Positions 53,548-64,000 of a stretch of 64,000 nucleotides of DNA are shown here, in pieces. The notes beneath the pieces were generated by a model, which worked only from the letters and a program-made list of their open reading frames with translations, was not told where the DNA came from and made no database searches. Every line of letters starts with the position of its first letter. Positions within the stretch are counted from its first letter, which is position 1. The DNA comes from Alentia gelatinosa. Taxonomy: Eukaryota; Annelida; Polychaeta; Phyllodocida; Polynoidae. Both the position numbers and the translations under genes were made by a program. Location of the stretch: assembly GCA_950022655.1 (NCBI GenBank), contig OX465579.1, positions 133,929,118-133,993,117 of the forward strand, in the 5' to 3' direction.

Positions 53548-56500
53548 CTGTAAAAGGGGACAGAATGTGCAGGGAACATTAGACAGGGATATGGCCTCCT
53601 GTGTCGTCTATATGGTAGGTGAACCTACACTGGTTACGTGTATCATAGATATAGACCTATACTGGTTATCTGTGCCATCCCCTAATGACTGATTGTTGGT
53701 ATTTCCATGACCCTGTAGAGTGTGAAGGAGACACAATAGGAGCATACTCTGTCTGTATGGACATTGGCAACGCCAGATCCAAGATCCAGATGCTTAGGTC
53801 ATTCACAGTATACCTGTCATCAAAAGTTGCACATTACATTTACACAACTACACAAAATAATGGTTTAATAACGACAACATACATACGTACAAATATACAT
53901 GGAAACACAAGATGCACTCCTCAGTCATAGACAGCAGGATTATACACGCAAACTATTTCTTGTTATATGCTAATTCTGTATCAAATTTAGCAATTGATTG
54001 GATAAAGTATAGAACGTATAGACTATCAAGATGAAATGAGTTTTAGATGATACAGATACTATGATGAGATTTATTATACATTGAGGTACTATTACAATTG
54101 GTCCAGAAAATTATCAGATATGGTATGAGATGTCGCATAGGCCATATATTAGAACTTATCCCTGAGACAGGAACGCGAGCTGGTAAGGTATCCATGCTAG
54201 TTTAGTAAGTGCCAAATGCAATCCAGTTTAATGGCGTACATGCCTTACTTTCTCAGAATACAAGAACTGAGGTGTTAAACAAAGTTTACAGCTAAACAAA
54301 AAATGTTATACCCTATGTTATGTATCTGTGAATAACATATTGTCTTAGATATCAAACCGAATAAATAAAACAACTGAACAATAGTATTTTTCACCATATA
54401 GTTTTTTTTTTATCGAAATCTTGACTTTGGAATATCGCTGTATTCAAGTTATGAACACAAAATATTACCTGTGGTTCTGGTGATTAGTTATGGCACTAAT
54501 TATGGAGTTAGCTGAGTGAAAAGGTTCATGCTAACTACAGCTAGTTAGGTTAATACTCAAATGTTAAGCCAGTCAGACCGTCACTAATGACCCTACCTCT
54601 CCTTGGGATTGGCTTCCTCTGCAGGCTGTTTCTTGGAGTCTACAGGCAAGGAGTGAAACGTAACAAAATCAAACTACAACATCAACATTCGTACAAAATC
54701 AACTGAGAATAACTTACAAGAATTAGAATAAAAACAAATTTGACAGACAAGGGATGACTGGACCAACAGTGCTACCGCTAAGATTGATTACCTACTCAAC
54801 TCCTATGAAACTCTAGTTTTATGAACCATACTTTAAAACAAATTATGTTAAAAAATGCATTGATACTATAACTGGGATTTTTGGCGATATACTCTCATAA
54901 TCTCATTTGACTGGGGAGGTCTGAACTTATTGAATGCCCTCATCATGAATCGATTATGTATCATTATTTCCTAATTTTTTGAATGATCCAATATGGATAT
55001 TAAATCCAGATTTTGTCTCCTCCTTGACCATCTTACCTTAAGCCCCGTACTTCCCAAGCAATATAGAAAGATTTTGTCAGTTATAAATTTGGGAAGGACA
55101 ATTCAAATAGGTACATTTAGATAAAGGTGTTTGAAGGATAGATGAGCGGTTAGCATTGGAAAGAATTGATAGGAAATGATTTAGCCGAGACTCAAAAGGC
55201 TTCGTTAAAGAATCACCTCAGCAGCGTAATCAAAGACAAAGAGACAAAGGGAATATGGTCCCATCGGGAGATGATTTCTCATAGGATAGTGGCGTACCCT
55301 CCAGTGTAATCTGCTTGCATTATATACTGAACCGGAGGGATTGCAAAATTAAAACTATATCTAATAATCGTTTGCAAATATCTTAATGAGATAAATGTTA
55401 GTAAACTTTGAAATATTTGTACATGGATAAATAGTATAAGGAAACTCCAAGCGGCGCCAGAATTCAAGTTATAATGTCAATATGTTCGTCGCTTATACAT
55501 GATACGTACATGTTATGAGTATGTAATAATTGTCTCATCCCTGGTATTTTTTCTTCATAGACTTAACATTGGGAACTCCTATCCAACGCCCATGAGATAT
55601 TTAGGAAAAATATCCAATGTTCGATTATGTCACAAATGGTAACCCATTAGTCAATGTGAAGGTGAGATAAATTCTGAATCAAATTCAAGTTTAGGGCCAG
55701 AGTTTGATCCCATCTCATTTGAATCTCTACGTAATTCATGTGGCTTCGCCTTGTGAATTACTACGCGACTCAAACTTGATGGGATACGAGCTATGACCCT
55801 AAACTTTCATAGGTTTCCTCTATAATCTGGACAGTTATACACAACTTTGCTTTGTGTACTTAGGTTGTCTGTAGACTGCGCTATCCATGTTTTCAACCTT
55901 TATCCACATGTCCAGATTTATATTTACGGAGTTGATTTGTCTCTCACTTGCCCGATTGGAATCCATATGGTTACTTCATTCTTGTTGTAGAAAATCTGAT
56001 CATATCCCTTATCAATTGAAACCTCTGTATAATATGTAGTTTGAGTTATTGATTATCTATGCATCTTGTTATTTTCCTTTGTTGGGCTGTTTGATAAAGG
56101 TACTCCTAACGCTTATGTTTTAAGCTTTGGGTGCCCGGAGAGGGTCTCACTTTTGAATTATTCGCTGAAAAAGACAAACTCGTCAACATGAATATTAGAT
56201 GACTAGGCATTATACCCAGTTCATGTACTTACCATGTTAAGGAAAGGTCCGAAATCAATTTAGATAACTCGGGTCACCTTTGACAGATCACAAAAAATAT
56301 AACCTAAACTGAAGCGTAACTTCGGTATTATACCAAATGCTCGAAAGTGTGAAAACATTACGGTAATCTTATATATATCGCTAGTTCCCGATCTATTGGC
56401 AGATAGAATACTGCAATTTGATTGTGAAATAGAATAATGTGAGGAGTAACTAGAATTGTTCATGTGTTCGAAGTAGAGCTATAGGTGCAAAACGATATGA

Positions 56501-59500
56501 AAAAACTTATTTTTTCCATTATCTTATTAGTTTAGAGAGACATAATACTGATAGCTCCGGTAAATACTAATTCATATCACTGAGGCACACATACAACATA
56601 AAACAGTTGATGAGACAAATGGATATTACACAAAACAAGAGCACACTCAAGCTTCAAGGCCGGGAGTCCATCAAACTTTCATAAAAATGGTAAAAATGAA
56701 AACACGAACAAAAAAGGACTTGCATAAATCAAAAGATATGGTGGTATTATTGTTCAATCTCTGACATGAGCGGTCGATTTGTCAATCCTTTTCTGTAAAT
56801 TTACCCCATTGTTCTTGTGGTCATGAATTGACTATGATAAATATGATTCAGAGAACACTGTTACAATTATGAATTCTCCTAAACAATACATATCAGGTTT
56901 TTTATTGAGGATATGTCGAATAATAACTTTTGATAACCTTACGTAGCAGGAAATATAAAATTGAATTCAGATATGTATGTTTGTGGTGTATTATCTTACC
57001 ATAATTGGTGTATGATATTTCTATATGAGATCCTTGATTAAGATTTGTAAAACACGATACATTAATCACACCCGCTTCATATCTGGTCTATTCACAGTGA
57101 CGATACTTTTCTTCAATTATACATCTTTCACGAGACACTATAGACCGGTTTAATGTGAGAACATTGTCAAGAATATATATGTATACACAAATATAGATAT
57201 AATCTAATACTGATCACCTGAACAAGGAGGTAAATATCTGATATTCTGATATTCATGCACAAGACATGGGTGTTGATGCGATGAATATCATTCAACCAAA
57301 TTCCATATTGACTCTCAGGGGTGAAAACCTTGATATCATAATCACTCATGTTGACTTACAGTTTGACAACAAATACAAATGTCACTTAAGCTGTCAGCCC
57401 ATAATCATCCCTGACTTGGCTGGCGGTAAAGTGCGCTGTGCAGAATATACATTGAAGATATGGATGGAAAAAAAAGAGAAAACAACCCTTGGCATGGCGT
57501 AAAGCAAGCATTCCCGGAAAGACTAGCTGGCGTGGACCCAATCGGTGGCCACGACGACTGGGAATGCCCAGAGAATGTTGGCATAAGCCACAGTAAGCTA
57601 TGAGGAAAGCCATGATCATAAACTCGTGAAATACTTGACATTAGCTGATAAAGAGTTTGTACCAGAAAACTTCTGACAGCGGGGGGCAAAAAAACAACAG
57701 ACGACATTTTGTAAACAAAAATTAGGACGTCATCAATCACACAGCGTTCCCTTTCCGCAAACTGTAAAACTGAGATAAGTCTGATTTGGAAACATAAGGT
57801 TTTATCAATCATTTCATTTTGTGCCAATCTAAATTAAATCAAACAGCATGACATCTGGTTAAGAAGTTTCATACAATGTGGCAAATTGGGACGCCGCGTA
57901 TTTTCATTGTGTATCAGAATTAGTGTTTGTTTTTAACGTCTGATGATTTGGGTGAGAGAAAAGCAATAACTGCAGACTGCTACCAAAGACCATTTTGAAT
58001 TTCGTAACTCATAGCATAACCTGGCAGGCCATAAAAAAAGACAACACAAATTCTGAAATAAGAAACTGCCAACGGTAAGTTCCAAAACCATTCTGTGCAA
58101 GAGAAAGACGAGATCAGAAAGACAGGGAAGAAACTAGTAGTGATTTTCTTTTTAAAGTTCGCTACCAAGAGAAAAGACGTATGGCATCATTGAAGGTCAC
58201 CGGGAATAGAACTTGTCACTTGAATCTTTTTCCATATTTATTTTTATAACCATAAACATTATTAACTGCACTCTTGATGTGAAGCTGCGTATTTTAGTGA
58301 GAATATAGCTCTAACTATATGAATTTATAAACTACACATGTCTGTCATTTTGAGATATGTCTGCATATTTATCATATTAAAGTCATAATACATTCTTTGA
58401 ATATTTCATAGATCGTAAAACAGCCTAGATACTTTTTCAGCAGTGATGTCTATTTTGGTCTTCCAAAATGAATGACTGAGGACCATATTTCAGTTAAAGG
58501 TTGCACAACAGGCTTAATATAATTCGGCACAAAGCTAAGGCCACCTGGTAAATTGTTCAAAAGATGAGTAGATAATGCGGATCCTCGGTCTTAGTAATTT
58601 CATCACACATGCATGGTAACACAAGTCAAGGCTGTATTATTAGTCCAATAGATATCTCTTCTATTCTCTCTCTTCTCCCCCATGTTTTTGCATCACTGCT
58701 GATATGGGTCTTTTTTTTTGTCTTGCCACTCCAATTTGCATCATTCAGTCAGTCATCACACATCAAAAGCAGTGGATGGCCTTACAGAATGACATCACTA
58801 ATCCTGACCAAATCACCATCTCAATGCCTCAAGGCCGGGACCTTGTTAGCTATGACATGGGGACGACGCAACAGAGTGAAGTCTAGAGTAAGCTCTTTTT
58901 CACAATAAATTGAAATAATTCAGCAACTCTGCAAGATTCAGACCAATTTCACCTCTCATAGACATTGGGCTCAGTTTGTACATCTTACAAAACACACACA
59001 CACACACTCACACATGTATTTAAAAATTCAAGGTCTATTGTGTTCACACCAGGAGATACATAACTGCTTATCAATATATATACCTATTGCCGGATGTCAA
59101 TGAAATACTACCCGCTGCTGGGGTGCAGTATAAATAATGTTTGGGCGCACTATGCTCATAGTGCTCTTCGCAAGTACATCAAATAGTGGTTTCTTTTCAT
59201 AATATTTAGTTATATGACAATATGAAAACGTAGTGCTTCAGCCGTAGGAATGCCATTCTCAGCATTTTGTCCCATTAGATGTCTCTCCGCCTCCAGAGTC
59301 AGGACACATTTTATGGGACAAAAGACATCAAAGAACCATCCCTACGGGTTCAGTAACAACGTTTTCTCTTACTCCTTATGGCATATTCACTATGGGCTCA
59401 GTGCGCCCGAACATTATACATACTGCATCCCTTTCAACAATAACCTCAGTGTGTTCAGCAATAAAAGCCTTGTTTCATAACAAAGGAACAAACAAGAGCC

Positions 59501-62257
59501 TGTTAGAGATGAAACTCCCTTAGTCTTCAGCATAGGGGCTCGGAAATGCCATGAATTCTTATACCGTGTATACAATGTTAGTTTAAGCTTAAAGAAATAG
59601 GGGTTTAAGATTATGGAACCGAGTTGAGTAAATAGCAACGAACGCCTTTTTCGGAGCTAATGTAAACCCAACTTACTAACAACTGCAGAACTTTATTCAT
59701 CTACATGTTTAATGACAGTAACATATTCAGTTATTTAACTAGAGTACTCGAATGATTAATAAGTGGGCATAATTGACAGAATCCGGCGACCCCGTGAAAG
59801 AGTAGTTTGAAGGAGTTGAGAGGAAATTGCTCGGAGTAAGTATTGAGCGGTTGACTTGTAGCTGGCTAGGAGAGAGCAGAATGGCACGGAGGAGTCAATG
59901 TCTCGGTGGGTGTTAAGGTGACTTACCTGCCTCGTGCTCCCACTCTAAGTCTATAGAGGAGGCCTCCGTGTGAGTCTGCTCGCCCTGCTCTCCTTTACTC
60001 ATCTGAGTACTGCTACTCGTACTCTGAGCGTCGATTGGCACTGAAATAACGCAAGATATCATTCAAAACGAGCAATTTGTTCACATGTTTATGCGCTTTT
60101 CTTGGGGTAAGGTTGCAGTGTCATGCACATATTGTAGGAACGAGTCTAGCACATTTTCCACAGCATCATTTTACTGACAATGATCTTTTGGAAAAGCAAG
60201 TATCAGCGGTTGTCTTTGAATAGTAAGGTATCATAGAAAAGCGAAGAGCTTGATACTCCGTGCAGAACGGACTACGTCTACAGTATCTGATGTTGGGCTG
60301 GTGTAATGTCGTTGGGTACTCACCTTGTGAAGCCAGTACTCTCGTTCTGGCAGCTAATGACCGAGCTTTGACACTTTCAAGGAACATCTCGAAATCGTCT
60401 TCACCGGTCCTGTGGTGATGGTAAAAATCAGTTAACTAGTCCAGTATTGCAAAAATATGTTTGTTTGTGTTTTTTAATTTCCGGTCAGTTCGCTATAATG
60501 ATTGTTGTGGCCTACTACATCCCCATTGTATAGGAAAAATGTATATGACGAATTTACTATATACCTATGCCGTATATACTGTAAATACGCACCGTTTCGC
60601 CATATAACGTAAAAATACTGTACAGAAATGTTCCGTACGGCAAAATACAGAACACTTCCGTAAACGTTTATTGAATTATTAGTTGTTAAGCCAAATGATA
60701 TTAATGATTTTATCTTATTTCGGGTACATATTAGATATAGAAAGACCTACAATGCTTGTACAAGCCACAAAACCCGTTAACAATTTACGGTTTATACGTT
60801 CATTCCGTACGAACCGTAAATTATCATTAAAATGATTACTTGTTGAATACCAAAAGGCATGTACACATATAAAGAAGTTTGAAGTGGGCGCCGGACTGTT
60901 TTCGTAGCTTGTACAGCATGGTCAGGACATTCCATATAATTACTATGCACATAAGTAAGAACTAAAGACATTTTGAGTGGGGCTTATAGAATCATTAAAT
61001 ACATGTTATCTACACAGTATTCCCAGTAAAATGATTACTTGTTGAATACCAAAAGGCATGTACACATATAAAGAAGTTTGAAGTGGGCGCCGGACTGTTT
61101 TCATATCACTTGTTCTCATTAGTAGAAATTCGGGGGATTACTTACTTATCAAATGGCATCTTGTAAATATTGAACCACATGAACGTCTTTTAGCATATTA
61201 TCATATACCTATGGGCGAATGTCTCACTTTACTGACCAGGAGTACGGATTCCATTTGTCACTGAGTGACTAAACAATATCGATACGTCCCTGTGTACCTG
61301 GTGACTACTGTAGAATGGCTTTAAAAAGATTTCCAGGTATATAATGATAAGGGGACATAGTGAGTGCACCTGAATTCTATCTGTTTCTCGATATTTTGGT
61401 GAGAAATACATGTTGTAATTACTTGATAAGGGTGGATATAGCTTCCGTTTCGATTGAGGTAAACAAATCGCCATTATCATCAATACTTGAAGGTATATAA
61501 TAATATGGAAACAAATTCCGGGTGAAAAAATTCCAAATTACTCGGTGAGGATCTTGAAAATTACACTCAGCCAAGGCATCGTTCAGTAATTTTTCAAATC
61601 CTCACCTCCTAACTTTGCAATTCGTTCACCTAAATTAGCCTAATTCTGGAATTGTAAATGATGGGGACTATATTTTGATATAATAAAGAATCTCATGGTT
61701 GAAGAGACGAAGCTGAAGTATAACTAGTTGGTGGTTTCATTCCTCTGAGGGGAGGAAAATAATGCGGATAGTTCCAGTTAAGCTTTCCACAAATACATTT
61801 AAAAAAAATTCAAATGAGAATAAATGACAAGTACAATTTCCAAGTGGCGCTCTTCCTACCAGGTTGACAGATAAAGTGTTTGACAAGATACACTAGACAA
61901 GGAGAGAGCGAAATAGTCAAGACTTTTCCAGCTTAGTCTTCCAGTTACAGATATCCTTCACAGGTCATTTGACTCTGTGGCTTAGAATGGCATTTCATTC
62001 CTTCCCTCTTCAATAAAGTTCAATTATATACATCATTTCACTCCCAGAAATTGCGATATAAAATCTGTAGAGGAGACTCACATGTCCCAATCGTTCTCAT
62101 CGCCGAGCCAGGCATTCGGTGCCGTGTTGGCGGGTGCCGTGCCTGAGCCCGTCTTGAGCGCCATCTGTTTGCTGGCCTTAGCAGCACGTGCTGCCTCACG
62201 CTTGGCCTCATAGTACGCCTCCTCCTCCTGTCGCAACTCCTCCTCCTGGCGGACCAG
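53309..62257 (-). CDS. AP1AR: AP-1 complex-associated regulatory protein (gadkin), last four exons
   Basis: Exons 62257-62082, 60409-60324, 60040-59927 and 53547-53309 join in phase to about 204 codons; human AP1AR is about 302 aa, so the N-terminal third lies beyond the right edge. Orthology rests on collinear blocks: EEELRQEEEAYYEAKREAAR-AAK (coiled coil), GEDDFEMFLESVKARSLAAR, SSIDLEWEHEAGMQPLM, a TEDNLEVLG helix and TDLEWDNDDV. Vertebrate gadkin links AP-1 vesicles to kinesin-1 and restrains Arp2/3. Its Trp-acidic motifs (LEWEDEE, LEWENDF) are both kept here, plus a third Trp-acidic site, NDWDM. The last intron is 6.4 kb. The stop codon is at 53309-53311. The extreme C-terminus (TTDDEADR) is acidic. 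Confidence 0.9.
53548..59926. other. AP1AR last intron
   Basis: 6.4 kb, AT-rich. I see no coding exon that fits. A 43-bp exon-like segment at 54639-54597 has splice sites but the wrong phase. An AC repeat lies near 58985-59013. Nothing else is recognised. Confidence 0.65.
59927..60040 (-). CDS. AP1AR: AP1AR exon with LEWEHE motif
   Basis: Acceptor atttcag, donor gtaagt. A Ser/Thr-rich stretch leads to SSIDLEWEHEA. It ends one base into the Gly codon completed by the last exon. Confidence 0.9.
60324..60409 (-). CDS. AP1AR: AP1AR exon GEDDFE
   Basis: Acceptor caccacag, donor gtgagt. It encodes TGEDDFEMFLESVKARSLAA and RTRVLASQ. Confidence 0.9.
60828..60903 (+). repeat. 76-bp direct repeat, first copy
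   Basis: Begins TAAAATGATTACTTGTTGAA and ends GGACTGTTTTC. The same sequence lies 199 bp further on, at 61027-61102. Confidence 0.93.
61027..61102 (+). repeat. 76-bp direct repeat, second copy
   Basis: Same order and apparently identical to the copy at 60828. Together they suggest a recent 199-bp tandem duplication with a diverged or unique spacer, or two ends of one element. Confidence 0.93.
62082..62257 (-). CDS. AP1AR: AP1AR exon with coiled coil
   Basis: Acceptor ccgtgcag, donor gtgagt. It encodes LVRQEEELRQEEEAYYEAKR and EAARAAKASKQMALK, then NAWLGDENDWD. Phase at its start is inferred. Confidence 0.87.
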
Positions 62258-64000
62258 CTGCACGGTGTTCAAGAGGACAATCAGTGATTAACACATCCCT
62301 GGTTTATGCTTACAGCTCAGCTACCATTGAGTAACAAGACGGCTGAGTGATTAAAACATAACTAATCCACACCGTCTCAACAATAATTGTATAATTCTTG
62401 GTCCATACCAATAACTTGACTTTACTGAGTCCCTACAAGCTTACAATCAAAGAAAGTATAAAGGGTGTACCTTAGAAACATTCTTATAATTATATCAGGT
62501 CTTCACTCGTCCTTGTACAATATTCTTGGTGTTTCTTAGTAAATCTAATCTAACATGGTGGTTAAAACAACGTTTTACTTACATATTAAGTATTTCAGAG
62601 CAAAAAATTCAATAGAATATCGGTCAGAAATACGCTTCTGCTAGCCACCCATATCAAGGAGGGCTTTGTAAAATATGTCTGGCTTTACCATCACAAGACG
62701 CACTTGGATTTGGCTCCGCTATCTCCCTTGAAGTGAGTAAGAAAATACCTAGTCTAACGAAGCAGAACACGTGCAGACGTTCATGTAGAGACCTTGATAT
62801 TTTGGAAATGTTATGAACCTGGGCATGCTCCTTTTTCATTATGCCTCTAGGACGGCAAGACCCAAAATCAGTTTATGTACTGGACGTGACTCATATTTAT
62901 TATGTTTGATAAACATAACTCTGATGATCATAGCATTTATCGATTGGAATGCAAGGATCATATAGTTTACAGGTGTATGTCTACTGGAGAGAGAGAAAAA
63001 AAATAAATCTTATAATACTAGTGAACATGTGGTGACGGATACTAAATAGGCATCTATATATTTCATTTTAATTAAATAGACATTACTAGATAATCATATA
63101 AGAATATACTAATTCATTTCACAATATAATAATAGCACGGAGGAAATTCAATTGTGATTAGGTATGAGATGACAGATAGTATAATTTCCAATGACCAAAA
63201 CGCTAGGCTACAGAAATAACACTAAATACGAGAAGAATAAGCGGTAGATTAAATCATCAAAATATCACAAAGAAAAGAATTGAAACTATGAAAACTACGC
63301 ACAACACTAATAATCTCCTTCGGTCCATGGATATGAGGCTGATTTGGGTTAGGCGTGCTATCCCCTGGCAGAAAATCCCTTACAGTCTTCCCAGAATAGA
63401 CATTGCATAGAAAGACCACTGGCTCACTCGCTTGATCATAAATCAGAGCTATTGAGTTGGGTTACAACGGCCAGTGGTCGTTTCCTGAGCTTTATTAACA
63501 TCGGCCAGCACGGTGACTGTAGGCTGGGCTCGTTTTGTTCAAAGAGTTTACAAAGCCTACGTCGCCACCACCACTGAATGGACCAGACTACTACGATACA
63601 TCTAGATTTAAGAGCGGCTCCCTGTCGTTAGAAGAGCAACCAGAAAGTCCGCTTTGCCTATACGGGTAACATTATACCGCAGTACTTAATGATCTGCATA
63701 CTATCCTCCCATGATAACAATCGGCTATGTGTTAAAATACGTTGATCTTAACGTCTTAGAATACAAAATGTAAATTCAAATCATTATAAGGACGTGAGGG
63801 GTAACATGTGGACAATTTTTTTCAAAATATCTAAACAATAAAAATATCAGAGCATTCTAAATTTTCATGTATCTAAAAAAAAAGGTTTGTTTCTTTGACT
63901 CAACATAAACTTCGTCTCAGGCCATAATATGTGGAAAATGCTCATACATGTTCTCAAACGAAGAAATTAAATAAATATACTACCGAAAATCCAGATTTTT
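62258..64000. other. AP1AR upstream intron, right edge
   Basis: 1.7 kb, AT-rich. I searched for the N-terminal AP1AR exons (RERHYD-type helix) and do not see them, so they are probably beyond the window. Confidence 0.6.

Noticed and set aside
54597..54639. Exon-like segment in the AP1AR last intron with good splice sites (DSKKQPAEEANPKE)
   Set aside because: Its 43-bp length breaks the frame into the last exon, while direct joining of 59927 to 53547 is in frame and matches vertebrate AP1AR (EHEAGMQ against EDEEGMN).
57405..57827. 140-codon minus-strand open frame
   Set aside because: No recognisable motif and overlapping frames on both strands; lies within an AP1AR intron.

Overview
The window is nuclear DNA of an invertebrate animal. 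It has AT-rich intergenic and intronic sequence, GT-AG introns from about 0.3 kb to 8.6 kb, animal-specific gene families, and many transposable elements. The repeats (Penelope-like elements, a non-LTR retrotransposon, several terminal-inverted-repeat families, hammerhead-like motifs) suit a marine invertebrate. I cannot assign a phylum from sequence alone.

Six host genes were assembled by joining exons whose splice phases agree. (1) A germ cell-less (GMCL1-type BTB-BACK) gene on the minus strand runs from its start codon at 15802 to the left edge, with nine exons found and the 3' end outside. (2) MAD2L1, plus strand, five exons, 15983-26433, 203 aa, complete. (3) A secreted N-formylglutamate-amidohydrolase-like protein that appears to have lost its catalytic motifs, minus strand, two exons, 30028-28790. 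(4) LAMTOR3, minus strand, six exons, 42152-33455, 124 aa, complete. (5) A WBP1/VOPP1-like membrane protein with two PPxY motifs, plus strand, five exons, 42537-46018, 159 aa, complete. (6) AP1AR (gadkin), minus strand, the last four coding exons, 62257-53309; its 5' exons lie beyond the right edge.

Two pairs are divergent and close together. GMCL1 and MAD2L1 start codons are 180 bp apart, and LAMTOR3 and the WBP1-like gene are 384 bp apart, so both intervals are probable bidirectional promoters. MAD2L1 converges on the amidohydrolase-like gene, and the WBP1-like gene converges on AP1AR. Several of these genes work around endosomes, lysosomes and the Golgi (LAMTOR3 in Ragulator, AP1AR with AP-1, WBP1-like with WW-domain ubiquitin ligases), but nothing shows that they act together.

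Most of the remaining DNA is repeats. GMCL1 intron 2 (4218-12784) holds a 5'-truncated, frameshifted non-LTR retrotransposon and a Penelope-like element whose reverse-transcriptase core is deleted and whose GIY-YIG endonuclease is split by a MITE. MAD2L1 introns and LAMTOR3 intron 3 hold further MITEs. One is a hAT-like element carrying a nested Penelope insertion with 21-bp target duplications. Hammerhead-ribozyme-like motifs recur at six or seven places. The one at 28091-28160 (minus strand) folds best, and one lies inside a recognisable Penelope 3' region.
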